Source: an uncultured Desulfovibrio sp.
Lineage (GTDB): Bacteria > Desulfobacterota > Desulfovibrionia > Desulfovibrionales > Desulfovibrionaceae
Assembly (NCBI RefSeq): GCF_949282365.1
Contig: NZ_CASDOY010000023.1
Coordinates: 1 to 29,376, forward strand
Direction: 5' to 3'
DNA length: 29,376 nt
Position 1 is the first letter of the stretch; every line of letters begins with the position of its first letter. Under the pieces are notes generated by a model, which saw only the letters and a list, made by a program, of their open reading frames with translations, did not search any database and was not told where the DNA came from. The position numbers were made by a program, and so were the translations under genes. Of this stretch, positions 1 through 6,228 are shown piece by piece.

Positions 1-999
1 GCCTCAGGCCCCGCCTCCGGGCCCGCCCCGGGCACCATCCCCGCGGGCGTCGCCACGGCCGCCGGCAGCGACGGGGACGCCGACGCGGCCCTACCGGAAA
101 CGCCCCGCTGGCAGCGCCTGGAAGACGGTCTCTGCTATGCGGAATTCACCCTGCCCGCCGAGACCGGCCCGCAAGCCCTGCTGACCGCCCTGCGCATCGA
201 TCCCGAAAGATTCGACTTCCGCCTCTATGCCAGCGCAGCCCACCAGCACCCGCCCCTGACCCTGGCCCAGTGGGCCGATACCCACGATCTGGTGGCCGCC
301 ATCAACGCCAGCATGTACCTGCCCGACGGCGTGACCAGCACCGGCTACATGCGCCAGGACGACTACATCAACAACAAGCGGCTGGTGCGCCGCTTCGGCG
401 CCTTCTTCGTGGCCGGGCCGCGCCGGGACGGCCTGCCCCGGGCCGACATCCTGGACCGCGAGACCCCCCGCTGGCAGGAACTGCTGGACGAATACCGCCT
501 GGTCATCCAGAATTACCGCATGATCAGCGGCGAACGCCGCATCCTCTGGTCCCCCGGCGGGCCCCTCTATGCCATCTCGGCCGTGGCCGAGGACGGCGAC
601 GGGCAGATCCTGTTCCTGCATTGCCGCGACCCCCTCGAAGCCTACAGCTTCGCCCACGCCCTGCTCCACCTGCCCCTGGACGTGCGCACCGTCATGTATG
701 TGGAAGGCGGCATGCAGGCCGGTCTGGTGATCCGCTCCCCCGGACTGCATCAGGAACTGCGGGGCCGCCATCTGGCCGATTTCTGGGTCACGGGCAACGT
801 GCGCGCCCAGCTGCCCAACGTGCTGGGCATCCGCCGCCGCCCCGCCGCCCCCGCTCCGCCCGCCGCGCCTGTCCCCGCAGCTGCCCGCAGCGCGTCCGCC
901 GGGACGATGGCCCCGCCATCCGGGAACGCTCAAAAAATCCCTCCTGTGCCGCCCCAGCCTGCACAGGCAGAGGGGAAAACAGCCAATCAGGCGGAATAG
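1..999 (+). CDS. Phosphodiester glycosidase family protein (DUF2233/NAGPA), 5'-truncated
   Basis: The frame is open from the first base of the window and ends at TAG 997-999, so only the C-terminal 332 residues are seen. The core around AAINASMYLPDG, STGYMRQDDY and NNKRL matches the DUF2233/NAGPA family, whose characterised member removes a terminal sugar from a phosphodiester (the mammalian uncovering enzyme). Conserved late segments such as MYVEGGMQAGL and the LPNVLGI stretch are present. The visible N-terminal part is Ala/Gly/Pro-rich and looks like a linker, and the last 55 residues are also Ala/Pro-rich and low in complexity. Bacterial relatives are usually exported, but the N-terminus lies outside the window so a signal peptide cannot be checked. 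The substrate is unknown. An internal ATG at 292 could be mistaken for the start, but conserved sequence continues upstream of it. Confidence 0.75.
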   Translation, partial: ASGPASGPAPGTIPAGVATAAGSDGDADAALPETPRWQRLEDGLCYAEFTLPAETGPQALLTALRIDPERFDFRLYASAAHQHPPLTLAQWADTHDLVAAINASMYLPDGVTSTGYMRQDDYINNKRLVRRFGAFFVAGPRRDGLPRADILDRETPRWQELLDEYRLVIQNYRMISGERRILWSPGGPLYAISAVAEDGDGQILFLHCRDPLEAYSFAHALLHLPLDVRTVMYVEGGMQAGLVIRSPGLHQELRGRHLADFWVTGNVRAQLPNVLGIRRRPAAPAPPAAPVPAAARSASAGTMAPPSGNAQKIPPVPPQPAQAEGKTANQAE

Positions 1000-1204
1000 C
1001 ACAGCTTTTTCCGCTGCCAGCCTGTTTTGCGCTGCCGGGGGGCTCTGTGAAAAACATCTTTATTGAGAAAATAACTATTGGTATCAAAAATCCCTTTACA
1101 GCGGGCGCGTCTTGGTTCAAAGTAAGCCCGTCGGAAGGGTTCCGACAGTAGAGAAAGACATCACATCCCCAACTGTCCGCACGCGGACAAAGGTAGAAAA
1201 TATC
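1000..1204 (+). promoter_or_regulatory. Upstream control region of the dfx-rub-roo cluster
   Basis: This 205-base gap contains an AT-rich patch (about 1048-1100) that stands out from the GC-rich surroundings and is the likely promoter zone. I do not see a convincing -35/-10 pair with 17-base spacing. Within the patch, 1063-1087 is an imperfect dyad beginning TTGA and ending TCAA. Further down are two perfect inverted repeats: TCGGAA-GGG-TTCCGA at 1131-1145 and TGTCCGC-AC-GCGGACA at 1174-1189. The second lies 16 bases before the dfx ATG. Such dyads could be operators or mRNA leader hairpins. No regulator can be named from the sequence. Confidence 0.45.
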
Positions 1205-1585
1205 ATGCCCAACCAGCTTGAAGTGTACAAGTGCACCCATTGCGGCAACATCGTCGAAGTCCTCCACGGCGGCGGCGCCAGCCTGGTCTGCTGTGGCGAG
1301 GACATGAAGTTCATGAAGGAAGGCTCCACCGACGGCGCCAAGGAAAAGCATGTGCCCGTGATCGAAAAGATCGAGGGCGGCTACAAGGTGACCGTGGGCA
1401 GCGTGGCCCATCCCATGGCCGAGGACCACTATGTGCAGTGGATCGAACTGCTGGCCGGCAACCAGAGCCTGACCTGTTTCCTGAAGCCCGGCGACAAGCC
1501 CGAAGCCGTCTTCAAGACCGACGCCGAAAAGGTCGTCGCCCGCGAATACTGTAATCTTCACGGCCACTGGAAGGCCGAAAACTAG
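1205..1585 (+). CDS. dfx: Desulfoferrodoxin (superoxide reductase, class I)
   Basis: The 126-residue product reduces superoxide to hydrogen peroxide in the cytoplasm without making O2, using electrons normally supplied by rubredoxin. The N-terminal desulforedoxin domain shows the Fe(Cys)4 ligands Cys10, Cys13, Cys29 and Cys30. The C-terminal neelaredoxin-like domain carries the catalytic Fe(His)4Cys set at His49, His69, His75, Cys116 and His119, with the conserved Glu47-Lys48 pair beside the active site. Length and ligand spacing match class I superoxide reductases of Desulfovibrio. The start at ATG 1205 is chosen because homologues begin MPNQLEVYKC; the in-frame ATG at 1112 would add an unrelated 31-residue extension. 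The ribosome binding site is weak (AAGG about 10 bases upstream). The rubredoxin gene follows after 19 bases, so the two are almost certainly co-transcribed. It is also known as rbo. Confidence 0.97.
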   Translation: MPNQLEVYKCTHCGNIVEVLHGGGASLVCCGEDMKFMKEGSTDGAKEKHVPVIEKIEGGYKVTVGSVAHPMAEDHYVQWIELLAGNQSLTCFLKPGDKPEAVFKTDAEKVVAREYCNLHGHWKAEN

Positions 1586-1604
1586 GCTCCAAAGGAGAAA
1601 TACC

Positions 1605-1739
1605 ATGAAATACGTCTGCAGCGTGTGCGGCTATGAATACGATCCCGCCGAAAACGACAACGTGCCCTTCGACCAGCTGCCCGATGACTGGACCTGTCCC
1701 GTCTGCGGCGTGAGCAAGGACCAGTTCGAACAGGCCTAG
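1605..1739 (+). CDS. rub: Rubredoxin, short-loop type (44 aa)
   Basis: This small cytoplasmic electron carrier has one Fe(Cys)4 centre, with ligands in CSVCGY (Cys5, Cys8) and CPVCGV (Cys31, Cys34). It would pass electrons to desulfoferrodoxin and to the Roo oxidase encoded next door. It has 44 residues whereas most rubredoxins have 52 to 54. The missing residues fall in the loop after the first Cys pair, where the sequence goes directly from EYDPAENDN to VPFDQLPDDW. From memory, D. desulfuricans ATCC 27774 rubredoxin (45 residues) has the same deletion and a nearly identical sequence. An AAAGGAG ribosome binding site lies 7 bases before ATG 1605. It is too short for many automatic gene callers. 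Confidence 0.97.
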   Translation: MKYVCSVCGYEYDPAENDNVPFDQLPDDWTCPVCGVSKDQFEQA

Positions 1740-1763
1740 GTCCTGCCACCCTTGCCTTTTTCG

Positions 1764-1792
1764 CCTGCCCTGCCGCCCCGCGGCAGGGCAGG
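1764..1792 (+). terminator. Perfect 13-bp hairpin between rub and roo
   Basis: Bases 1764-1776 and 1780-1792 are exact reverse complements, with a CCC loop. The tail is only weakly T-rich (CTCGTTTGTGCCC, then ATTTTT further on). It could be a leaky terminator separating dfx-rub from roo, or an mRNA-stabilising or processing structure. roo may have its own promoter in the remaining spacer, but I see no clear one. Confidence 0.5.
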
Positions 1793-1853
1793 CTCGTTTG
1801 TGCCCATTTTTCGGCATCTGACCGCAAACTCATCCCCCCACTGGAGAATCCTC

Positions 1854-3059
1854 ATGCAGCCTGTTGAAATCAAAAAAGATATTTTCTGGGTCGGTTGCGT
1901 GGACTACGATCACCGTGACTTCCACGGCTATTCCCGCTCCCCCGAAGGCTCCACCTACAACGCCTACCTGATCCGCGACGAGAAGAACGTCCTCATGGAT
2001 ACCGTGTACCCCGGCTGGGCCGGCAGCATGCTCTGCCGCATCGCCAAGGTCATGGATCCCGAAAAGATCGACTACATCATCTGCAACCACATGGAACCCG
2101 ACCACGCCGGCAGCCTGGCCGAAGTGGTGGCCCGCGTGAAGCCGGAAAAGATCTTCGTCTCCACCCTGGGCTACAAGTCCATGCAGGGCTATTTCGACTG
2201 CAAGGACTGGCCCGTGGAAGTGGTCAAGAGCGGCGACAAGCTGAACATCGGCAAGCGCAACATCATCTTCCAGGAGACCCGCATGCTGCACTGGCCCGAC
2301 AGCATGGTCTCCTACATCCCCGAAGACAAGCTGCTGGTCAGCAACGACGCCTTCGGCCAGAACATCGCCACCAGCTACCGCTATGCCGACGAGCACGATC
2401 AGGGCGATTTCGTGCGCGCCATCAAGGAATACTACTACAACATCGTGCTGCCCTACTCGCCCCAGGTGCTGAAGACCCTGCCCGTCGTGGAAAGCCTGGA
2501 CATCGACATGATCGCCCCTGACCACGGCCTGATCCATCGCGGCGAAAAGTCCGTGAAGTTCATCGTGGACATGTACCGCCAGCTGGCCGAACAGAAGCCC
2601 CAGCAGCGCGCCATGGTCATCTATGACACCATGTGGCATTCCACCGAAAAGATGGCCTATGCCGTGTGCAGCGGTCTGGAAGAAGCGGGCGTGCCCACCC
2701 GCCTGATGTCCGTGAAGAACAACCACCACAGCGAGATCATGACCGAACTGGCCAACTGCGGCGCCGTGGTGGCGGGCTGCCCCACCCACAACAACACCAT
2801 CATGCCCCTGATGGCCTCCACCCTGACCTATATGAAGGGCCTGCGTCCCCAGAACCGCGTGGGCGGCGCTTTCGGCTCCTACGGCTGGTCCGGCGAATCG
2901 GCCAAGGTCCTGCACGAGATGCTGGCTTCCATGGGCATGGACATGCCCGCCGATTTCGTGAAGTGCAACTGGACCCCGCGCCATGAAGCCCTGCGCGCCT
3001 GCGTGGAACTGGGCAAGACCGTGGGCGAGGCCCTGAAGAAGAAGTGCCGGGGCGAATAA
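1854..3059 (+). CDS. roo: Rubredoxin:oxygen oxidoreductase (flavodiiron protein)
   Basis: The 401-residue enzyme reduces O2 to water (and in some homologues NO to N2O) with electrons from rubredoxin, and acts in the cytoplasm of sulfate reducers. The N-terminal metallo-beta-lactamase domain (about residues 1-250) carries the diiron ligands of the family: His79, Glu81, Asp83 and His84 in HMEPDHAG, then His146, Asp165 in SNDAFGQ and His224 in PDHGLIHRG. The C-terminal flavodoxin domain (about 253-401) begins at MVIYDTMWHSTEKMA, the FMN phosphate-binding loop. Length agrees with D. gigas Roo (about 402). The start at ATG 1854 follows a GGAGA ribosome binding site and gives the usual N-terminus; an upstream ATG at 1752 lies in the hairpin spacer. 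It is third in the cluster dfx-rub-roo and is followed by a strong terminator. Confidence 0.96.
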   Translation: MQPVEIKKDIFWVGCVDYDHRDFHGYSRSPEGSTYNAYLIRDEKNVLMDTVYPGWAGSMLCRIAKVMDPEKIDYIICNHMEPDHAGSLAEVVARVKPEKIFVSTLGYKSMQGYFDCKDWPVEVVKSGDKLNIGKRNIIFQETRMLHWPDSMVSYIPEDKLLVSNDAFGQNIATSYRYADEHDQGDFVRAIKEYYYNIVLPYSPQVLKTLPVVESLDIDMIAPDHGLIHRGEKSVKFIVDMYRQLAEQKPQQRAMVIYDTMWHSTEKMAYAVCSGLEEAGVPTRLMSVKNNHHSEIMTELANCGAVVAGCPTHNNTIMPLMASTLTYMKGLRPQNRVGGAFGSYGWSGESAKVLHEMLASMGMDMPADFVKCNWTPRHEALRACVELGKTVGEALKKKCRGE

Positions 3060-3085
3060 GGCCCGCGCTCTTTGATGACGACATG

Positions 3086-3118
3086 ACGGCGTCCCCGCAG
3101 GGGGGGCGCCGTTTTTTC
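3086..3118 (+). terminator. Intrinsic terminator of the dfx-rub-roo cluster
   Basis: An 11-bp stem pairs 3086-3096 with 3102-3112 (one G-T wobble), with a 5-base loop and a T6 run at 3112-3117. It lies 27 bases after the roo stop codon. Confidence 0.93.
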
Positions 3119-3382
3119 TGCCCGGCGGCAGGCCGGGAACGGCTGCCGCATCCATGACGCGACAGCGCGAAGGCAGCAACGCTCCGCTGCCGGGAGCCTT
3201 TGCCCGCAGGTCCGGCCAGCGCGCTCCGCGAAAGGGGGCTGCGTCTGCGCCGGGCATACGCCTCCCTTGCTCCCCCTCTGTACGGAGCAAACTCTAGCCT
3301 GCCTCCACGCGGGCATGCGCCTCCCGCGCGTATGCTCCCGCAGCAGGCGCCTGCCTCCCCCGGGCCGCAAGGGCCCGAGCCC
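3119..3382. other. Convergent spacer between roo and the radical SAM gene
   Basis: No credible gene is seen. Two 16-base copies of a GC-rich motif with one mismatch occur at 3251-3266 and 3310-3325 (CGGGCATACGCCTCCC and CGGGCATGCGCCTCCC). A short hairpin around 3361-3377 lies just past the radical SAM stop codon but has no T run on the minus strand, so it is a poor terminator. Confidence 0.5.
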
Positions 3383-4408
3383 TCAGTCCGCCGCCGTGGC
3401 ATAGCCCTGCGCCGCCAGCAGGCGGAAGGCATCGGCCACGGAAAAGCCCTGCCACGGCCCCCGCGCCTCCCGCCCGTCCCGGGGGATGGCCCCGGTCTCG
3501 ACCACCAGCACATTGGCCCCCCAGGCCAGGGCCTGCGGCACGGGCGGATGCACGCAGATGTCCGGCGTCTGCGGCCCGCAGCAGACGCGCGTCACGGCCG
3601 CCAGCTGCGCCAGCCGCGCTTCGCCCACAGGCGGCAGGGCCCACAGGGGGCTCCCCGAGACCGGCACCCGCGCCATGACGCCGCAGACCCGCGCCCCGGC
3701 CTCCAGGGCGGCCAGCAGCACGTCCGCGATCTCGGCGTCCGTATGCTCGCCGCCCAGCGGCTCCACCAGATGGGCCGGGCCCAGTCCCGCCGCATGGATG
3801 CGCCGCAGGCTGCGCCGCCGCTCCCCGGGATCGAAGGGCGTGTCCCGCCCTTCGCCGAGGCGCAGGGCATGGTACAGCAGGCCGACACCGGCCCGGCGCA
3901 GGGCGGCGGTCCCGGCCCCGTCGAGCTGCCGGGTATTGGCCACCAGACAGCAGGAGGGCGGCAGCACGGCGCGCACCCGGGCCGCCAGACGGCAGAGGGC
4001 CTCCTGCCCGAAGCGTTCCGTGGTCCGCAGGACCACCCAGGACGCCCCCGCGGCCGCAAAGGCGACGGCCGTACGCAGCACGTCCGCCGCATCCCGCTGC
4101 CGCGCCCGGCGCACGATGCCACGGCTCTGCCCGAAGGCGCAAAAGGCGCAATCCATGGGACAGGGCGCGCAGTCCACGCCGATGGCCGCCCAGACCCTGC
4201 CCCTGTCACGGGCCAGCGTGCGCGCCATCTGGCGGGCGGTGCGCCCCAGCAGGGCCGTCTGCGGCGAATCCGCCGCCCAGGCCAGCATGGTCAGGATGTC
4301 GTCCCTGTCCGCCGTCTTGCCCTCCAGCGTGCGGCAGCGTATTTTTTCCAGCAGCAGGGCGGCCTCCCGGCATCCGGCAGGATCGTCCCCGCATCGTTTG
4401 GGCGTCAT
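3383..4408 (-). CDS. Radical SAM protein, BioB/HydE-like
   Basis: The 341-residue protein contains the radical SAM signature CPMDCAFC, with cluster ligands Cys83, Cys87 and Cys90 preceded by Cys80. Later segments such as GLGPAHLVEPLGGEHTDAEI and WGANVLVVETGAIPRDG resemble the TIM-barrel strands of the biotin synthase/HydE branch. It should use a [4Fe-4S] cluster and S-adenosylmethionine to start a radical reaction, but I cannot name the substrate. No other biotin or hydrogenase-maturation genes are in the window. The start at 4408 is supported by a strong GGAGGTG ribosome binding site. It diverges from the padR-type gene across an 80-base gap holding a palindrome, so the two are probably co-regulated. 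HmdB-like or uncharacterised BioB-like functions are alternatives. Confidence 0.8.
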   Translation of the reverse strand: MTPKRCGDDPAGCREAALLLEKIRCRTLEGKTADRDDILTMLAWAADSPQTALLGRTARQMARTLARDRGRVWAAIGVDCAPCPMDCAFCAFGQSRGIVRRARQRDAADVLRTAVAFAAAGASWVVLRTTERFGQEALCRLAARVRAVLPPSCCLVANTRQLDGAGTAALRRAGVGLLYHALRLGEGRDTPFDPGERRRSLRRIHAAGLGPAHLVEPLGGEHTDAEIADVLLAALEAGARVCGVMARVPVSGSPLWALPPVGEARLAQLAAVTRVCCGPQTPDICVHPPVPQALAWGANVLVVETGAIPRDGREARGPWQGFSVADAFRLLAAQGYATAAD

Positions 4409-4431
4409 GGCACCACCTCCCGGGGGACGGC

Positions 4432-4460
4432 TTGACAGCGCGCGTCCCCCTGACTATGTT
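4432..4460 (+). promoter_or_regulatory. Sigma70-type promoter of the padR-type gene
   Basis: A perfect -35 TTGACA (4432-4437) is separated by 17 bases from TATGTT (4455-4460). Transcription would begin near 4467, leaving a leader of about 22 bases without an obvious Shine-Dalgarno sequence before ATG 4489. Confidence 0.8.
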
Positions 4461-4470
4461 CAACCAATAG

Positions 4471-4483
4471 TAGAGTAACTCTA
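4471..4483. promoter_or_regulatory. Palindrome TAGAGT-A-ACTCTA, candidate operator
   Basis: A perfect 6-bp inverted repeat around a central A lies between the predicted -10 box (ends 4460) and the start codon (4489) of the PadR-type gene. Flanking bases extend the symmetry imperfectly to about 21 bases. Its place just after the expected transcription start, and between two divergent genes, is typical of an autorepressor site. That PadR binds here is inference. Confidence 0.6.
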
Positions 4484-4488
4484 ATATC

Positions 4489-4869
4489 ATGCTGGCGCAA
4501 GAAGCTTTCCCCTTTGACGGCTGCCCCTGCAGCGGCTGCAACCTGCCGCGCTTCGTCCTGCCCCTGCTGCTGGGCATGCTGGACGACGGCCCGCAGCACG
4601 GCTATCAGCTTTTGCAGCGGCTCGGGGCTTTCCCCACCTTGCAAACCAGTCCGCCGGACAAGGCAGGCATGTACCGCCTGCTGAAACAGATGGAAGACAG
4701 CGGCCTCGTGCGCGGCGAACAGGGCCCCGGACGTACCGTGGGCAAGCGCAGCTTCCGCCTGACGGAACGCGGCCGGGCCTGCCTGGATACCTGGGCCGCC
4801 ACTCTGGCCCGCTATCAGGAAGACATCGCCTGCATCGTGCGCTTCCTGCACCGGGAGGAGGATGCGTAG
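4489..4869 (+). CDS. PadR-family transcriptional regulator with N-terminal Cys cluster
   Basis: The 126-residue protein has the PadR winged-helix pattern: LPLLLGMLDDGPQHGYQL (first helices), TSPPDKAGMYRLLKQMEDSGLV (recognition helix region) and GPGRTVGKRSFRLTERG (wing), followed by a short C-terminal helix for dimerisation. Ahead of the domain is GCPCSGC, with Cys12, Cys14 and Cys17, which is unusual for PadR and could bind metal or sense redox state (inference). It has its own TTGACA/TATGTT promoter and a palindrome just before the start codon. No clear ribosome binding site precedes ATG 4489; the next Met at residue 30 would remove the first helix. The following gene starts 79 bases after this stop codon and probably shares the transcript. 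Part of this gene is duplicated at 5402-5446. Confidence 0.85.
   Translation: MLAQEAFPFDGCPCSGCNLPRFVLPLLLGMLDDGPQHGYQLLQRLGAFPTLQTSPPDKAGMYRLLKQMEDSGLVRGEQGPGRTVGKRSFRLTERGRACLDTWAATLARYQEDIACIVRFLHREEDA
4722..4766 (+). repeat. Copy 1 of a 45-bp repeat (inside the padR-type gene)
   Basis: These bases encode the wing of the PadR protein and match 5402-5446 in the same orientation with two mismatches in 45 bases. Confidence 0.95.
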
Positions 4870-4948
4870 CGCCCCGGACGCACGCCCCGCCGCAGAGCCG
4901 CCTGCCTCCCGTCTGTCCCGCTCCGGCCAGCGACGCCCGGGAGGCATC

Positions 4949-5395
4949 ATGGATCATCAAACCATCGCGCAGCGCTTTGCCGCCTGCATCGTCTGCAGCC
5001 AGCAGATCTGCCTGCATTTCGCGCCCCGGCTGGGCATCAGCCAAAGCCTGGCCCTGCGCATGGCGGCCGCTTTCGGCAGCGGCATGGGCCATGCCGGGAC
5101 CTGCGGCTGCTTCACCGGCGCCCTGCTGGTCCTGGGCCTGCGCTTCGGGCCGCAGAACAGCGCCGAGGCCCCCGGCTGCGCGGCGCTGCTGGCGGAGGAG
5201 ATCCGCCGTTTCCGGCAGGACTTCCTGCACGAATACGGCCACCTGCACTGCCGGGACCTCCTCGGTATGGATATTTCCACGCCGGAAGGCCTGGCCCGGG
5301 CCGGCGCTCAGGGGCTCTTCAGCGAGGTCTGCGCGCCACTGGTGGCCCGGACCTGCGCCATGCTGGAGACCCGGCTGGACGCGCTGCGCCAGTGA
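4949..5395 (+). CDS. C_GCAxxG_C_C family redox protein
   Basis: The 148-residue cytoplasmic protein belongs to the C_GCAxxG_C_C family of presumed redox-active proteins. The core GSGMGHAGTCGCFTGALLVLG (about residues 43-63) is preceded by Cys13, Cys16 and Cys21 and followed by Cys77, Cys101 in HCRDLLGMDI and Cys128 in FSEVCAPLV. The family's GCA triplet is changed here: MGHAGTCG stands where members usually have GCAGG or MGRGETCG. The start at ATG 4949 follows GGGAGG at proper spacing; the in-frame ATG 4862, which would overlap padR, adds an unrelated basic extension. The biochemical role is not established for the family. The context (PadR regulator and divergent radical SAM enzyme) suggests one regulated redox module. 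Confidence 0.82.
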   Translation: MDHQTIAQRFAACIVCSQQICLHFAPRLGISQSLALRMAAAFGSGMGHAGTCGCFTGALLVLGLRFGPQNSAEAPGCAALLAEEIRRFRQDFLHEYGHLHCRDLLGMDISTPEGLARAGAQGLFSEVCAPLVARTCAMLETRLDALRQ

Positions 5396-5401
5396 GGCCC
5401 C

Positions 5402-5446
5402 GGGCCCCGGCCGTACCGTGGGCAGGCGCAGCTTCCGCCTGACGGA
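5402..5446 (+). pseudogene. Copy 2 of the 45-bp repeat: stray fragment of a padR gene
   Basis: The segment begins 6 bases after the C_GCAxxG stop codon and matches padR 4722-4766 with two mismatches (4731/5411 and 4745/5425). Read in the padR frame, one difference is a silent Gly codon change and the other is Lys to Arg, giving GRTVGRRSFRLTD in place of GRTVGKRSFRLTE. That pattern suggests a relic of a second coding copy rather than chance. Similarity stops on the left side and decays within a few bases on the right. Confidence 0.75.
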
Positions 5447-5458
5447 CGCGAGGCATGC

Positions 5459-5490
5459 AAAAAGGCCGGCATCCTTTCGGATACCGGCCT
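5459..5490 (-). terminator. Intrinsic terminator of the DksA/TraR-type gene
   Basis: On the minus strand a 12-bp stem (5479-5490 with 5463-5474, one wobble pair) with a 4-base loop is followed by a T5 run (A5459-A5463 on the plus strand). It lies 24 bases after the stop codon of the zinc finger gene. Confidence 0.93.
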
Positions 5491-5514
5491 CTGCCTGTTC
5501 GTTGTCGTTGCTTC

Positions 5515-5733
5515 CTAGCGTCCGCTTTCGCGCTCTTCCTGACAGGCGCGGCACAGGCCGACACCGGGCAGAGCCTCCAGGCGCTTCTGGGGGATGGGCT
5601 CGCCGCATTCACGGCAGCAGGCCACGCCGTCGATCCAGTCAGGACCGCCCTGGTCCATGGCAGCGCGGGCACGGGAGAGGGCAGCTTCACGGTCCAGACG
5701 TTCAAGTTCCGTGGCCTGGTCAAAAACATCCAT
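5515..5733 (-). CDS. DksA/TraR-family zinc finger protein (72 aa)
   Basis: The short protein consists of an N-terminal helix (about residues 1-30, acidic and Arg-rich) and a C4 zinc finger with ligands Cys40, Cys43, Cys61 and Cys64 in CRECGEPI and LCRACQ. This is the TraR-sized form of the DksA family; DksA itself is about 150 residues. Relatives bind in the RNA polymerase secondary channel and alter promoter response, sometimes with ppGpp. Whether this one does so is inferred from family membership. An AAGGAG ribosome binding site precedes ATG 5733. The leader carries a perfect 10-bp hairpin and an upstream promoter can be seen, so it is a single-gene unit. Confidence 0.88.
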   Translation of the reverse strand: MDVFDQATELERLDREAALSRARAAMDQGGPDWIDGVACCRECGEPIPQKRLEALPGVGLCRACQEERESGR

Positions 5734-5756
5734 GCTTCTGTCTCCTTAAAGCAAGC

Positions 5757-5783
5757 GGCAATCCCGCATCAGCCGGGATTGCC
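5757..5783 (-). promoter_or_regulatory. 10-bp leader hairpin upstream of the DksA/TraR-type gene
   Basis: GGCAATCCCG (5757-5766) and CGGGATTGCC (5774-5783) are perfect reverse complements with a 7-base loop. It falls between the predicted transcription start (near 5799) and the ribosome binding site, about 12 bases upstream of AAGGAG. With no T run it is not a terminator; it may influence mRNA stability or translation. Confidence 0.6.
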
Positions 5784-5805
5784 GTAGTGGATTTTGGTGC
5801 GGGCC

Positions 5806-5834
5806 TGTGTAGCACAGCGGCCCCCTCCTGTAAA
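5806..5834 (-). promoter_or_regulatory. Promoter of the DksA/TraR-type gene
   Basis: On the minus strand, TTTACA (5834-5829) and TACACA (5811-5806) are spaced by exactly 17 bases. The transcript would start near 5799, giving a leader of about 65 bases. Confidence 0.6.
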
Positions 5835-5855
5835 GAGGCGGCCGCGGACCAAGGC

Positions 5856-5882
5856 AAAAAAGCCCGCAGTCACGGTGCGGGC
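5856..5882 (-). terminator. Orphan minus-strand intrinsic terminator
   Basis: On the minus strand GCCCGCA (5882-5876) pairs with TGCGGGC (5868-5862) around a 7-base loop and is followed by a T6 run (5861-5856). The nearest upstream gene on this strand, argD, already has two terminators at 6188-6263, so this one may end a separate small transcript. Confidence 0.8.
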
Positions 5883-6187
5883 GCCCGGCGGGACTGCACC
5901 GGACGGCAGCTCCGCCCCTCACGGCAGACGGAGACGTCCGGCAGAAGCGCCCGCTTTTTGCCGTCCCGCCGCCAGGTCTGCCCGGCTTCCGCACAGGGCG
6001 TCCACGACGACATGACCGACAGGCGACAGCGCCGCAGGGGGCGATCCGCCGGCATGCGCCACCGCCCAATGACAGGCGTACGGGCAACAACGCCGGGCCG
6101 CGCGCCTGCATGGTTTGCCGGGCGGCACGGCCAGGCATGGCAGGCCCGGAGGCGCGCCCCGCTCCCCCGATGCGTGCACCACGCCAT
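5883..6187. other. Non-coding stretch between argD terminators and an orphan terminator
   Basis: No convincing protein gene is present; the open frames here are Arg/Pro/Ala-rich and do not resemble any family. Because it ends in an intrinsic terminator on the minus strand (5856-5882), it could encode a small RNA. I looked for 6S, SRP, RNase P and tmRNA signatures and saw none. No clear minus-strand promoter was found. Confidence 0.4.
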
Positions 6188-6219
6188 AAAAAACGCTCCT
6201 GCGGCCTGGACCGCAGGAG
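6188..6219 (-). terminator. Second (backup) terminator downstream of argD
   Basis: A perfect 9-bp stem (6219-6211 with 6204-6196 on the minus strand) with a 6-base loop is followed, after CG, by a T6 run (6193-6188). Confidence 0.88.
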
Positions 6220-6228
6220 ACAGGGCAG

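Noticed and set aside
1063..1087. FNR/CRP-type operator (TTGA...TCAA) upstream of dfx
   Set aside because: The half sites are too far apart for an FNR box, and inner symmetry is partial, so it is kept only as a weak dyad.
1830..3290. 486-residue open frame antisense to roo
   Set aside because: It mirrors the codon bias of roo in GC-rich DNA, is rich in His, Gly, Val and Ala, and matches no family.
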